This document shows positions 16,272 through 23,925 of a stretch of 44,399 bases of DNA, piece after piece. The position numbers and the translations under genes are program-made. The notes below the pieces were generated by a model. That model had not been told where the DNA came from. It made no database searches and was given only the letters and a program-made list of their open reading frames with translations. Every line of letters starts with the position of its first letter. Within the stretch, counting starts at the first letter, position 1. This stretch comes from CAZZKF01 sp964654995 (GTDB taxonomy: Bacteria > Pseudomonadota > Alphaproteobacteria > CAZZKF01), in NCBI GenBank assembly GCA_964654995.1, contig CAZZKF010000015.1, forward strand, positions 1-44,399, written 5' to 3'.

Positions 16272-18065
16272 TCATGACGCCAACTGATCCGCGTCAAGCG
16301 CGAACAGAATGTCGTCGCCCCCCTCGACCTGCGGCCACAGTCCGCGGACCTTGGGCACAAGCTGCTCGGCAAAAAACCGAGCGACGGCAATGCGGGCCGC
16401 ATAATAGCGGGGGTTTTCACCGGCCTCGATCTTCTGGCGCGCCACCACCGCGCCGCGGGCGAGCAAGGCCCCGGCAATCGCATAGCCGCACAGATGCAGA
16501 AACGGCGTTGCCCCGGCGGCGCTTTCGCGCGGAGCTTCCGACAGATTTCCCTGCAGCCAGGCGGCGGCCTCCTCGAAGGCGGCCAGGCCCTCGTGAAGGG
16601 GCATCGCCAGGTCGGCGAGGTCGTCATGAGCTTTAAGACCGGCGACCGCCTCGCGCAGCTCGGTGGCGATCTCCGAGGCGATCCGACCACCCTGCAGGGG
16701 CAGCTTGCGCATCACCAGATCGAGCGCCTGAATACCGTTGGTGCCTTCGTAGATCGGCGCGATCCGGGCATCGCGGAAATGCTGGGCGGCGCCGGTTTCC
16801 TCGATATAGCCCATGCCACCGTGCACCTGAATGCCGATCGACGTGACCTCGCAGCCGATATCGGTGCAAAAGCCCTTGCTGATCGGGGTGAGAAAGGCGG
16901 CGATATCGGCCTCGCGGGCGCGCACCGCCTCGTCCGGGTGGTGGAGCGACAGATCGACCGCCACTGCATTGCGGTAGACCAGCGCCCGCATGGCCTCGAT
17001 AGAGGCCTTCATGGTCATCAGCATGCGGCGCACATCGGCGTGCTCGATGATCGCACTGGCCCCGTCCGAGGCAGCGCCGATGGCCCGGCCCTGGCGGCGC
17101 TCGATGGCATAGGCCAGGGCGCGCTGGTAGGCGCGCTCGGCAATCGCCAGACCCTGCAGGCCGACATTGAGGCGGGCATGGTTCATCATCGTGAACATGC
17201 AGCGCATGCCCTTCTGCTCCTCGCCCAGCAGGTAGCCGATGCACCTGCCCTCGTCGCCATAAGACATCACGGCGGTGGGGCTGGCATGAATGCCCAGCTT
17301 GTGCTCCAGCGACACGCACCGCAAATCATTGGCTTCGCCGATCGAGCCATCGTCATTGACATGGAACTTGGGCACCAGGAACAGGGATATGCCCTTGGTG
17401 CCCGGCGGCGCATCGGGGGTGCGGGCCAGCACCAGGTGCAGGATGTTCTCGGCCATGTCGTGATCGCCGTAGGTGATGAAAATCTTCTGGCCCGATATCC
17501 GGTACCTGCCGTCGCCGTTCGGCTCGGCCCGGGTGCGCAGGGCGCCGACGTCGGAGCCCGCCTGGGGCTCGGTCAAATTCATCGTCATGGTCCAGCGGCC
17601 CGAGACCGCCGGCTCGAAAAACCGGGCCTTGATATCCTCGCTGGCATGCTGCTTGAGCGCCTCGATCCCGCCGAGATTGAGCATCGGGCAGAGCGCGAAA
17701 CCCATGTTGGCGGCGGTGACCATTTCCATCATGGTGACCGAAAGCGTGAATGGCAGGCCATGGCCGCCATATTCAGGTTCGATCGACAGCCCGTTCCAGC
17801 CGCCTTCGACGAATTGGGCATAGGCCTCCTTGAAGCCCTCGGGCGTGCGTACCACGCCGTTTTCCAGAACGCTCCCCTGGGTATCCCCGACACGGTTGAG
17901 AGGGGCCAGAACCTCGCCGGCCAGGCGGCCGATCTCTTCGAGCACGGCGGCAACCAGATCGGGCGTCGCCTCGGCAAAAGTGTCGAGCGCAGCAAGCCGG
18001 TCGAAGCCGGCGATATGATCGAGCGTGAAACGCATATCGGAAACTGGGGCGCGGAAAACCGTCAT
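16272..18065 (-). CDS. acyl-CoA dehydrogenase, DmdC-like long type
   Basis: A 597-residue flavoprotein dehydrogenase, longer than the usual 380-400 because of a C-terminal extension. The N-terminal MTVFRAPVSDMRFTLDHI matches the long alphaproteobacterial branch that includes methylmercaptopropionyl-CoA dehydrogenase DmdC. Core motifs are MTMNLTEPQAGSDVGALRTRA (flavin binding), GHEM-equivalent LAIAERAYQRALAYAIERRQGR, and QVHGGMGYIEETGAAQHFRDARIAPIYEGTNGIQALDL. GGAAAGACATCG precedes the ATG. It is the first gene of the catabolic run, with a repeat-rich leader about 70 bases upstream. It should convert an acyl-CoA to enoyl-CoA; whether the substrate is fatty or sulfur-containing is unknown. Confidence 0.92.
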   Translation of the reverse strand: MTVFRAPVSDMRFTLDHIAGFDRLAALDTFAEATPDLVAAVLEEIGRLAGEVLAPLNRVGDTQGSVLENGVVRTPEGFKEAYAQFVEGGWNGLSIEPEYGGHGLPFTLSVTMMEMVTAANMGFALCPMLNLGGIEALKQHASEDIKARFFEPAVSGRWTMTMNLTEPQAGSDVGALRTRAEPNGDGRYRISGQKIFITYGDHDMAENILHLVLARTPDAPPGTKGISLFLVPKFHVNDDGSIGEANDLRCVSLEHKLGIHASPTAVMSYGDEGRCIGYLLGEEQKGMRCMFTMMNHARLNVGLQGLAIAERAYQRALAYAIERRQGRAIGAASDGASAIIEHADVRRMLMTMKASIEAMRALVYRNAVAVDLSLHHPDEAVRAREADIAAFLTPISKGFCTDIGCEVTSIGIQVHGGMGYIEETGAAQHFRDARIAPIYEGTNGIQALDLVMRKLPLQGGRIASEIATELREAVAGLKAHDDLADLAMPLHEGLAAFEEAAAWLQGNLSEAPRESAAGATPFLHLCGYAIAGALLARGAVVARQKIEAGENPRYYAARIAVARFFAEQLVPKVRGLWPQVEGGDDILFALDADQLAS

Positions 18066-18131
18066 CGATGTCTTTCCAGATGTGATTGTCGCCAGATGCT
18101 TCTTCGGGTGTTCGGCGCGGCCCGGCACGCC

Positions 18132-18164
18132 ATGTCCCCATACAATTCCCATACAATAGGACAT
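18132..18164. promoter_or_regulatory. candidate operator of the acyl-CoA catabolic run
   Basis: Two direct copies of CCCATACAAT (18137-18146 and 18148-18157, an 11-base period) are enclosed by the inverted pair ATGTCC (18132-18137) and GGACAT (18159-18164). The element lies 67-99 bases upstream of the acyl-CoA dehydrogenase start and also upstream of the divergent tsaC gene. Helical phasing and symmetry suggest a regulator site. No regulator gene is adjacent. Confidence 0.45.
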
Positions 18165-18263
18165 TCGGCCGCGATGCAATATTATCGGGCCGAACCGGCA
18201 CCGGCCTGCGCCATATTGGCGCGGCCAAGCCGAAGAAGCGGAACCAGAAGGCTTGATGGCGAC

Positions 18264-18959
18264 ATGGCCGAGCAATCGCACTCGAAGGCCCCCATCACTG
18301 AGGCGGAAACGGTGATCTGCCTGCCAGCATCCGATGCGGCGGTGGCCCGGGCAGCGGCCGCCCTGCGGGCCGGCCAATTGGTCGCCTTTCCGACCGAAAC
18401 CGTCTATGGCCTGGGGGCAGATGCCTGCAACCCGCAGGCGCTTGCCCGGCTCTTTGAGGCCAAACGCCGGCCATCGACAAAGCCGCTGCCGGTGCTGGTC
18501 AGTGATATCGAGGCCGCGCGCCGCCTGATCGTCTTTGATGCGCGCATCGAGGCACTGTGCCGCCATTTCTGGCCGGGGGCGCTGACCATCGTCGGGCGAC
18601 GGCGCGCCGATTGCCCGGTCGCGCCGCTGGCCAGCGCCGGCGGCGAGACGCTGGCCGTGCGCCATCCCGATCACGGCGTCATCCGCCGTCTGCTGGCCGC
18701 CTTCGGCGGTCCCGTTGCCGCACCCAGCGCCAACATCTCCGGCGCCCCGAGCCCGACAACAGCCGACGAACTGGACATGGAGATCCTTGCAGCAACGGCC
18801 ATCGTCATCGATGGCGGGTCTTGCCCACTGGGCACCGCATCAACGGTCGTGCAAGTGGAGGAAGCAGGTCTTGCAATACTGCGGATCGGCGCCATCGCGC
18901 CCGAGCGCATCGCCGCCGTGGCCGGCCCCCTGATGCCGGCGCAGGATGCCGGGCCATGA
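18264..18959 (+). CDS. tsaC: L-threonylcarbamoyladenylate synthase
   Basis: A 231-residue YrdC/Sua5-family protein that makes threonylcarbamoyl-AMP from threonine, bicarbonate and ATP for t6A37 modification of tRNAs. The YrdC fold is shown by GQLVAFPTETVYGLGADA, KRRPSTKPLPVLV, FWPGALTIVG, ETLAVRHPDH and APSANISGAPSPTTADEL. The roughly 100-residue C-terminal Sua5 domain is absent, so it is closer to TsaC in layout. The chosen ATG gives a short polar N-terminus of about 25 residues; the ribosome site is weak. Its stop overlaps the next gene's start (ATGA). Confidence 0.9.
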   Translation: MAEQSHSKAPITEAETVICLPASDAAVARAAAALRAGQLVAFPTETVYGLGADACNPQALARLFEAKRRPSTKPLPVLVSDIEAARRLIVFDARIEALCRHFWPGALTIVGRRRADCPVAPLASAGGETLAVRHPDHGVIRRLLAAFGGPVAAPSANISGAPSPTTADELDMEILAATAIVIDGGSCPLGTASTVVQVEEAGLAILRIGAIAPERIAAVAGPLMPAQDAGP

Positions 18960-20377
18960 CCCGGAGCGCTGCATATGCCCGGCTCAAAGAGATCGTCGGC
19001 CCGCGCGGCTGGACGGATACGCCCGAGGACCTGGCCCCGCATGTCAGCGAAGGCCGCGGCCTGTTCCACGGCGATGCGCCCTTGCTGCTGCGCCCGCGAA
19101 ATACGGGCGAGGTCTCCGAGATCGTTGCGGTCTGCGCTGAGGCCCAAATCGGTATCGTGCCCCAGGGCGGCAATACCGGCCTGTGCGGCGGCGCCGTGCC
19201 GCGGCCTGACAAGGGGGAAATCATTCTCAGTCTGGCGCGCATGAACCGGATTCGCGCCTTGGATCCCGCCAATTTCACGCTCACCGCCGAGGCCGGCTGC
19301 ATCCTGGCCGACATTCAGGCGGCGGCCGAGGACGCCGATCGCCTGTTTCCCTTGAGCCTCGGCGCCGAGGGAAGCTGCATGATCGGCGGCAATCTGTCGA
19401 CCAACGCCGGCGGTGTGGGTGTGCTGCGCTACGGCACCGCCCGCGATCTGGTGCTCGGCCTCGAGGTGGTTCTGCCCGACGGGCGCGTCTGGGATGGGCT
19501 GCGGGGGCTGCGCAAGGATGCGACCGGTTACGACCTGAAGCAGCTGTTTATCGGTGCCGAGGGCACGCTGGGGATCATCACGGCGGCGGTGCTCAAACTG
19601 TTTCCGCGCCCGCGCCAGACCGAGACCGCACTCGCCGGCCTGGCTTCGGCCAAGGCGGCCGTGGCGCTGCTGGCAATGGCCCGCGAATACAGCGGCGATG
19701 CGGTCACCGCCTTCGAACTGCTGCCCCGCATCGGCCTCGACTTCGTGCGCCGGCATTTCGCCGACGTGCCGGCGCCTCTGAGCAATGAACACGACTGGTA
19801 CGTTCTGGTCGAGCTGACCTCGTCACGGCCCGGCAATGACCTGCGCCCGGCGCTTGAAGGCCTGCTGCAGGGCGCCCTGGACGACGGCCTGATCGAAGAT
19901 GCGACAATCGCCGCCAATAGCGCCCAGGCCCGGGCCCTGTGGCGCTTGCGCGAAGTGATGCCCGAGGCCCAGAAGTTCGAAGGTGCCAGCGTCAAGCACG
20001 ACGTTTCGGTTCCGGTCAGCGCCATCGCCGAGTTCATCAGGCATGCCGGCGCAGCGGTGGAAAAGGCGGTGCCCGGTGCCCGGCTGGTGGTTTTCGGACA
20101 CATCGGCGACGGCAATGTGCATTTCAACCTCTCCCAGCCCGAAGGCGCCGACGGGCAGGAATTCCTCGCCCGCTGGCAGGAGGTCAACCGCATCGTTCAC
20201 GATATCGTCGTTGCCATGGGCGGCAGCATTTCCGCCGAACACGGCATCGGTCAGCTCAAGATCGCCGAGCTGGAGCGCATCCGCTCGCCCCTGGAGCTGG
20301 AGCTGATGCGGCGCCTCAAGGCGACCCTCGATCCCGTTGGCATCATGAACCCCGGCAAACTGCTGCGCCGGGACTGA
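18956..20377 (+). CDS. FAD-binding 2-hydroxyacid dehydrogenase (D-2-hydroxyglutarate / D-lactate type)
   Basis: A 473-residue flavoprotein of the FAD_binding_4 / FAD-oxidase_C (PCMH) family. PQGGNTGLCGGAVP and GAEGSCMIGGNLSTNAGGVGVLRYG form the FAD site; the C-terminal domain carries FGHIGDGNVHFN and AEHGIGQLK, with metal/substrate histidines as in human D2HGDH and yeast Dld2. It would oxidise a D-2-hydroxyacid to the 2-oxoacid, passing electrons to a carrier. The ATG overlaps the tsaC stop as ATGA, so expression is coupled to tsaC. The substrate is inferred only from family similarity. Confidence 0.9.
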   Translation: MTRSAAYARLKEIVGPRGWTDTPEDLAPHVSEGRGLFHGDAPLLLRPRNTGEVSEIVAVCAEAQIGIVPQGGNTGLCGGAVPRPDKGEIILSLARMNRIRALDPANFTLTAEAGCILADIQAAAEDADRLFPLSLGAEGSCMIGGNLSTNAGGVGVLRYGTARDLVLGLEVVLPDGRVWDGLRGLRKDATGYDLKQLFIGAEGTLGIITAAVLKLFPRPRQTETALAGLASAKAAVALLAMAREYSGDAVTAFELLPRIGLDFVRRHFADVPAPLSNEHDWYVLVELTSSRPGNDLRPALEGLLQGALDDGLIEDATIAANSAQARALWRLREVMPEAQKFEGASVKHDVSVPVSAIAEFIRHAGAAVEKAVPGARLVVFGHIGDGNVHFNLSQPEGADGQEFLARWQEVNRIVHDIVVAMGGSISAEHGIGQLKIAELERIRSPLELELMRRLKATLDPVGIMNPGKLLRRD

Positions 20378-20381
20378 CCGC

Positions 20382-21071
20382 TTACAACAATCGGGCCTGC
20401 GGCTCCGCACCTTCCAGACAGCGGGGATCGTCATGGGCAACCGAATTGACGTAAGCCGAGACCGGGCGAATCTCGAAATCCTCGGGTGGCGGCAAATGAA
20501 GGGCGCCGACCGCCTGCTGTGCGCTAACGCCGCGGCAATCCAGCCACATGGCGAAATCGCCAGGCGATACGATCACCGGCATGCGATCGTGGATGGGGGC
20601 AAGAACCGGGTTGCTTGCCGTGGTCAGAATGGCCATCGAGTCCAGAACCTCGCCACTTTTGTCCTGCCAGCGTGCCCAGATGCCGGCAAAGGCGAACAGG
20701 CCGTGGCTGCGCAAATTCACATAGTAGGGCTGCTTGCCGCCGGCCCGATCCGCCCATTCATAGAAGCCGTCGGCCGGTACCAGGCAGCGGCGCGCCCGCA
20801 CGGCGTCGCGGAACGCCGGCTTGGCGAGCACGGTCTCGATCCGGGCATTGATCAGGGGTGGCCCACGGTTGATATCGCGCGACCATGACGGCACCAGCCC
20901 CCAACGCATCATCGCCAGTTCGGGCTTGCCGTCACCACCGCCTGCGCGCACTACCGGCACTGTTTGCGTCGGCGCGATGTTGTAGCGCGCCGGCAGATTG
21001 GGCTGGCCCGCGAAGCCGAACAATCGGCGCATCGCCTCCGGTGGACTGGTCAGACTGTAGCGCCCACACAT
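20382..21071 (-). CDS. SOS response-associated peptidase / abasic-site crosslinking protein (YedK, SRAP)
   Basis: A 229-residue SRAP-domain protein. After removal of Met1, the catalytic Cys2 (MCGRYSLTSPPE) forms a thiazolidine crosslink with abasic sites in single-stranded DNA. The other conserved elements are RYNIAPTQTVPVV (Asn), RWGLVPSW, RRCLVPADGFYEW (Glu) and the C-terminal APIHDRMPVIV (His). GGAGCGAGAACGAG precedes the ATG. The gene converges with the flavoprotein gene (4-base gap) and diverges from the exported methyltransferase. I found no LexA-type GTTC-N7-GTTC box in the 112-base divergent region, so SOS control is not evident. Confidence 0.93.
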   Translation of the reverse strand: MCGRYSLTSPPEAMRRLFGFAGQPNLPARYNIAPTQTVPVVRAGGGDGKPELAMMRWGLVPSWSRDINRGPPLINARIETVLAKPAFRDAVRARRCLVPADGFYEWADRAGGKQPYYVNLRSHGLFAFAGIWARWQDKSGEVLDSMAILTTASNPVLAPIHDRMPVIVSPGDFAMWLDCRGVSAQQAVGALHLPPPEDFEIRPVSAYVNSVAHDDPRCLEGAEPQARLL

Positions 21072-21111
21072 CTCGTTCTCGCTCCTCGCCAGTCGGTGCC
21101 GCCACCAACGC

Positions 21112-21139
21112 GTGACTTGCCGGTCTCACCCCCTATAAT
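21112..21139 (+). promoter_or_regulatory. sigma-70-type promoter for the exported methyltransferase
   Basis: GTGACT (21112-21117; four of six matches to TTGACA) and a perfect TATAAT (21134-21139) are separated by 16 bases. The predicted start site, near 21146, lies about 38 bases before the ATG at 21184, with AGGAGG in the leader. Confidence 0.6.
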
Positions 21140-21183
21140 CGACTTACGGGTCCGGGAACCGGCCCGAACAGGAGGCTTCACCC

Positions 21184-22035
21184 ATGGTCAATCGACGTGC
21201 GCTGGCAACGCTGGCGGCCATCATCATAACAGCATCAAGCGTTGCCGGAATGCCGGCGGTGGCCGGCGAGACCAAGGACATCATCGCCAGACTGACGGCA
21301 CTCGCCAATGGCGATCATCGCTCACCGGAAAACCGCGCCCGCAACATCTATCGGCATCCGGCCGAGACGCTGGCCTGGTTCGGGATCCGCGATGACATGA
21401 CGGTCGTTGAAATCTCGCCGGGCGGCGGCTGGTACACGGAAATCCTGGCCCCCTTCCTCAAGGACCGCGGCACCTTTTATGCCGCCGGCTACGACCCCGA
21501 CTCGCAAAGCTCCTACGAGCGCACAAGCGCCCGGCGGTTTCTCGACAAACTGGCCGCCCAGCCGGATATCTACGCCAATGTGAAGCTGACCATCTTCAAC
21601 GGCGATCGCCTTGATGTCGGACCCGAAGGCGCCGCCGACATGGTGCTGACCTTTCGCAACCTTCACAACTGGATGCGCGCCGGCTTTGCCGACAAGGCGT
21701 TCGCGGCCTTCTATCGGGCGCTCAAACCCGGCGGCATTCTCGGCGTTGTCGAGCATCGGGCCAACACCGACAAGCCTCAGGACCCAGAGGCTCGCAGCGG
21801 CTACGTGCGCGAGGATTACGTGATCGCACTGGCCAAAGCGGCCGGCTTCGAATTCGTCGGCTCGTCCGAGATCAACGCCAACCCCAGGGACCGCAAGGAC
21901 TACGCTGTGGGGGTCTGGGCCCTGCCGCCAAGTCTGAACAAGAACCTTGGTGGGAAATACAGCCGCGAACAGCTTCTGGCGATTGGTGAGAGCGACCGCA
22001 TGACGCTCAAATTCCGCCGGCCCAGGCGTCCCTGA
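21184..22035 (+). CDS. exported class I SAM-dependent methyltransferase-like protein
   Basis: A 283-residue protein with a signal peptide (MVNRRALATLAAIIITASS, cleavage near PAVAG) followed by a class I methyltransferase fold. Motif I is VVEISPGGGWYTEILAPFL, and a strand-4 region reads GAADMVLTFRNLHNWM. It matches the predicted methyltransferases of COG4798, which are often exported. SAM is not known to be plentiful in the periplasm, so the real ligand or activity is uncertain. AGGAGG 10 bases before the ATG and the TATAAT promoter support the start. It stands alone between the divergent SRAP gene and a short-peptide gene. Confidence 0.82.
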   Translation: MVNRRALATLAAIIITASSVAGMPAVAGETKDIIARLTALANGDHRSPENRARNIYRHPAETLAWFGIRDDMTVVEISPGGGWYTEILAPFLKDRGTFYAAGYDPDSQSSYERTSARRFLDKLAAQPDIYANVKLTIFNGDRLDVGPEGAADMVLTFRNLHNWMRAGFADKAFAAFYRALKPGGILGVVEHRANTDKPQDPEARSGYVREDYVIALAKAAGFEFVGSSEINANPRDRKDYAVGVWALPPSLNKNLGGKYSREQLLAIGESDRMTLKFRRPRRP

Positions 22036-22132
22036 CCGACGTTTACGAACGGCGCAAGACCGGGAATCCTTCGCCCGCGTCCATCCGGGTCGGAGCGTCG
22101 CACCGAAAGGCCCGCTCCTGACACCCATAACT

Positions 22133-22154
22133 GTCATATTGGCGTCATATCGGC
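22133..22154. repeat. tandem 11-bp repeat upstream of a short-peptide gene
   Basis: GTCATATTGGC (22133-22143) is followed immediately by GTCATATCGGC (22144-22154), differing by one base. The 11-base period is one helical turn, as expected for a regulator binding twice on one DNA face. It lies about 63 bases upstream of the small open frame at 22217. Confidence 0.5.
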
Positions 22155-22216
22155 CCCCTATTTCATTGTCTGTGACGCCCGAATCGCGTAAGCTGTCGGC
22201 ATGGGAGGGAAAGACC

Positions 22217-22312
22217 TTGAACATGGCTAAAAGCAGCCTGATTTATGTTGCAGTCTTCGGCTTTGCCTGTGGAATTGCCCTGGGAATTGCGACGGTGTCG
22301 TTGGTTGGTTAG
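22217..22312 (+). CDS. possible 31-residue single-span membrane peptide
   Basis: TTG 22217 (or ATG 22223) opens a short frame whose product is MNMAKSSLIYVAVFGFACG plus a hydrophobic tail ending ATVSLVG: one lysine, then an uninterrupted hydrophobic stretch long enough to span the inner membrane, including a GxxxG-like FACGIALGIA. GGGAGGG lies eight bases before the TTG and 13 before the ATG. A tandem repeat lies upstream and a 9-bp hairpin starts five bases after the stop, so it looks like a self-contained transcription unit. No family is recognised. It could also be non-coding. Confidence 0.45.
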   Translation: MNMAKSSLIYVAVFGFACGIALGIATVSLVG

Positions 22313-22316
22313 GGGT

Positions 22317-22349
22317 CTTCGATTCGCCAAGACAGATACTGAATCGAAG
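22317..22349 (+). terminator. hairpin after the short-peptide gene
   Basis: CTTCGATTC (22317-22325) and GAATCGAAG (22341-22349) form a perfect 9-bp stem with a 15-base loop. It begins five bases after the stop of the 31-residue frame and is followed by TTGTTG, a weak T-rich tail. The rest of 22350-22476 shows only a T7 run near 22410 and no gene. Confidence 0.45.
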
Positions 22350-22476
22350 TTGTTGCCCTGAAACGAACCGGCATCGCCGAAATTGGGGTCAGGCAAAGCG
22401 ACCAAAGCAGTTTTTTTGTCCGCATTCATGATCTACGCTGCACACGCCCACCAGATAACCGGGGGCTAGGTGTTCG

Positions 22477-22938
22477 TTGCGCACCTACCCGAAGCGTCCC
22501 TTTGTCGGCGTCGGCGTCGTCATCGGCCGCGAGGCGGACGGGTATGAGGTTCTTCTGGTGCGCCGCGGCAAGCCCCCCAATGAAGGTCAGTGGAGCCTGC
22601 CCGGCGGCGCCCAGCAAATCGGCGAGACCATCCGCGATGCGGCCAAACGCGAAATCCGCGAGGAAACCGGGCTCGAAATCGCACACCTTGAACTTCTTGA
22701 CGTCGTCGACTTCATCGATATGGACGACGCCGGTGACGTGCGCCATCACTATACCCTGATCGATTTTGCCGCACGGTGGCGCTCGGGTACCGCCCGGCCC
22801 GGCGACGACGTCAGCGAGGTCGTCTGGGCGCCGATTGATGCCCTTGAACCCTTCGCCATTTGGCCGGAAACGCAGCGTATCATTGCGCTGGCAGGCCGCC
22901 TCTTTGCCGGCGCCGCCAACCGGATCGTTGACACATGA
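22477..22938 (+). CDS. Nudix hydrolase
   Basis: A 153-residue Nudix protein. The complete Nudix box (G-x5-E-x7-REIREETGL) begins at about residue 43 in GGAQQIGETIRDAAKREI, with the metal-binding REx2EE intact. The preceding NEGQWSLPGG is also typical. It would hydrolyse a nucleoside diphosphate linked to another group; PPIGDVRHHYTLID-like context recalls ADP-ribose pyrophosphatase/MutT-like members, but the substrate is open. The start appears to be TTG 22477 after GGGGGCTAGG. The stop overlaps the ATG of a 57-residue membrane peptide gene. Confidence 0.87.
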   Translation: MRTYPKRPFVGVGVVIGREADGYEVLLVRRGKPPNEGQWSLPGGAQQIGETIRDAAKREIREETGLEIAHLELLDVVDFIDMDDAGDVRHHYTLIDFAARWRSGTARPGDDVSEVVWAPIDALEPFAIWPETQRIIALAGRLFAGAANRIVDT

Positions 22939-23108
22939 CCCGCCTCGGCAAGTCCCGGCCGGAGCCGGCGGGCCGACTGCGGCAGCTTCCTGGCCGTCTG
23001 GCAACGCACCTCAAGGTGATCCTGATCGGCGTTCTGTTCGGCACTGCCGCGTTCGTTATCATCAAGCTGCTGATCCGTCTGTCCCGGGCCACCGGTTCGG
23101 TGTTTTGA
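22935..23108 (+). CDS. 57-residue single-span membrane protein coupled to the Nudix gene
   Basis: The ATG at 22935 shares ATGA with the Nudix stop. The product starts MTRLGKSRPEPAGRLRQL, basic and polar, and continues with one hydrophobic helix (about residues 28-48, VILIGVLFGTAAFVIIKLLI) and a short basic end, giving a likely N-in anchor. Coupling to the Nudix gene is the main support. Its codon composition is like that of its neighbours. I recognise no family; a partner that brings the Nudix enzyme to the membrane is a guess. Confidence 0.6.
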   Translation: MTRLGKSRPEPAGRLRQLPGRLATHLKVILIGVLFGTAAFVIIKLLIRLSRATGSVF

Positions 23109-23259
23109 CGCGCTGACGGGTGAGGTGGCCGCTTGGCCGTCGGACCGCCGGAAAAATGCCTTTGCCTTGTCTCCCGCGCGGCCTTGGGACATGATGCCGG
23201 CAGGTGCGTCGAGCCCCGTGAGGCGCGCCGGTGCCACAGTCGGATGTCGAGGATTCCCT

Positions 23260-23910
23260 ATGCGACGGTTTCAAGCGTTTGTTGTCGGGCTGGCCTTGTT
23301 GGGCCTGTCGGCGGCCCCCGGTGCCGCTCAGGATCGCGGGGTCGGCGAAGGCCCGCCCTATCAGGATGACGGCACCGCCTATACCTATGAAAGCCCGCCG
23401 GCGGAGACCGAAACGGAAGTCGATGCCGAGACCTATGACGAGGGCACGATCATAGCCATCGCCTCGGACTTCTTCGGCGGCTCCAGCGAGGCCCTGGCCA
23501 AGATCGTACAGAAGGTCTTTGCCGACCTCGGGCGCCCCAACGCCTATATCGCCGGCCAGGAAGGAAGCGGTGCGATTGCCATCGGCCTGCGCTACGGCAG
23601 CGGCGAGCTGACCCACAAGCTCGAAGGCTCGCGCAAGATCTACTGGCGCGGCCCGTCGATCGGGCTCGATTTCGGCGGCAACGCCGCCAAATCATTCACG
23701 CTGGTCTACAATCTCGACACCATCGAGGATATCTTCCAGCGGTTCCCGGGCGTCGATGGCAGCTTCTATTACGTTGCCGGTCTCAGCGTGAACTACCAAC
23801 AGCGGGGCAATATCGTGCTGGCGCCGATCCGCGCCGGGGTCGGCCTGCGCGGCGGCATCAACATCGGCTATCTGCATTACACCCGCAAGCGGGGCTGGTT
23901 TCCGTTCTGA
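23260..23910 (+). CDS. eipA: EipA family (DUF1134) periplasmic protein
   Basis: A 216-residue exported protein of the DUF1134 family. The signal peptide is MRRFQAFVVGLALLGLSAAPG with cleavage after GAA. A Glu/Thr/Asp-rich segment (residues 25-60) follows, then the conserved domain, with ASDFFGGSSEALAKIVQKVF, GRPNAYIAGQEGSGAI, GLRYGSGEL, KIYWRGPSIGLDFGGNAAKSF and GGINIGYLHYTRKR. EipA of Brucella is a small beta-barrel protein needed for envelope integrity; an envelope role is inferred here. It converges with the NDUFA9-like gene (15-base gap). The 151 bases before it hold no evident gene. Confidence 0.88.
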   Translation: MRRFQAFVVGLALLGLSAAPGAAQDRGVGEGPPYQDDGTAYTYESPPAETETEVDAETYDEGTIIAIASDFFGGSSEALAKIVQKVFADLGRPNAYIAGQEGSGAIAIGLRYGSGELTHKLEGSRKIYWRGPSIGLDFGGNAAKSFTLVYNLDTIEDIFQRFPGVDGSFYYVAGLSVNYQQRGNIVLAPIRAGVGLRGGINIGYLHYTRKRGWFPF

Positions 23911-23925
23911 CGGGCAACCGGGCGA

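Noticed and set aside
18066..18674. Long N-terminal extension of the acyl-CoA dehydrogenase frame
   Set aside because: The extension lies antisense to tsaC and upstream of the conserved N-terminus and ribosome site at 18065; it is a shadow frame.
20382..21183. LexA control of the SRAP gene
   Set aside because: I could not find a GTTC-N7-GTTC or similar box between the SRAP gene and its divergent neighbour.
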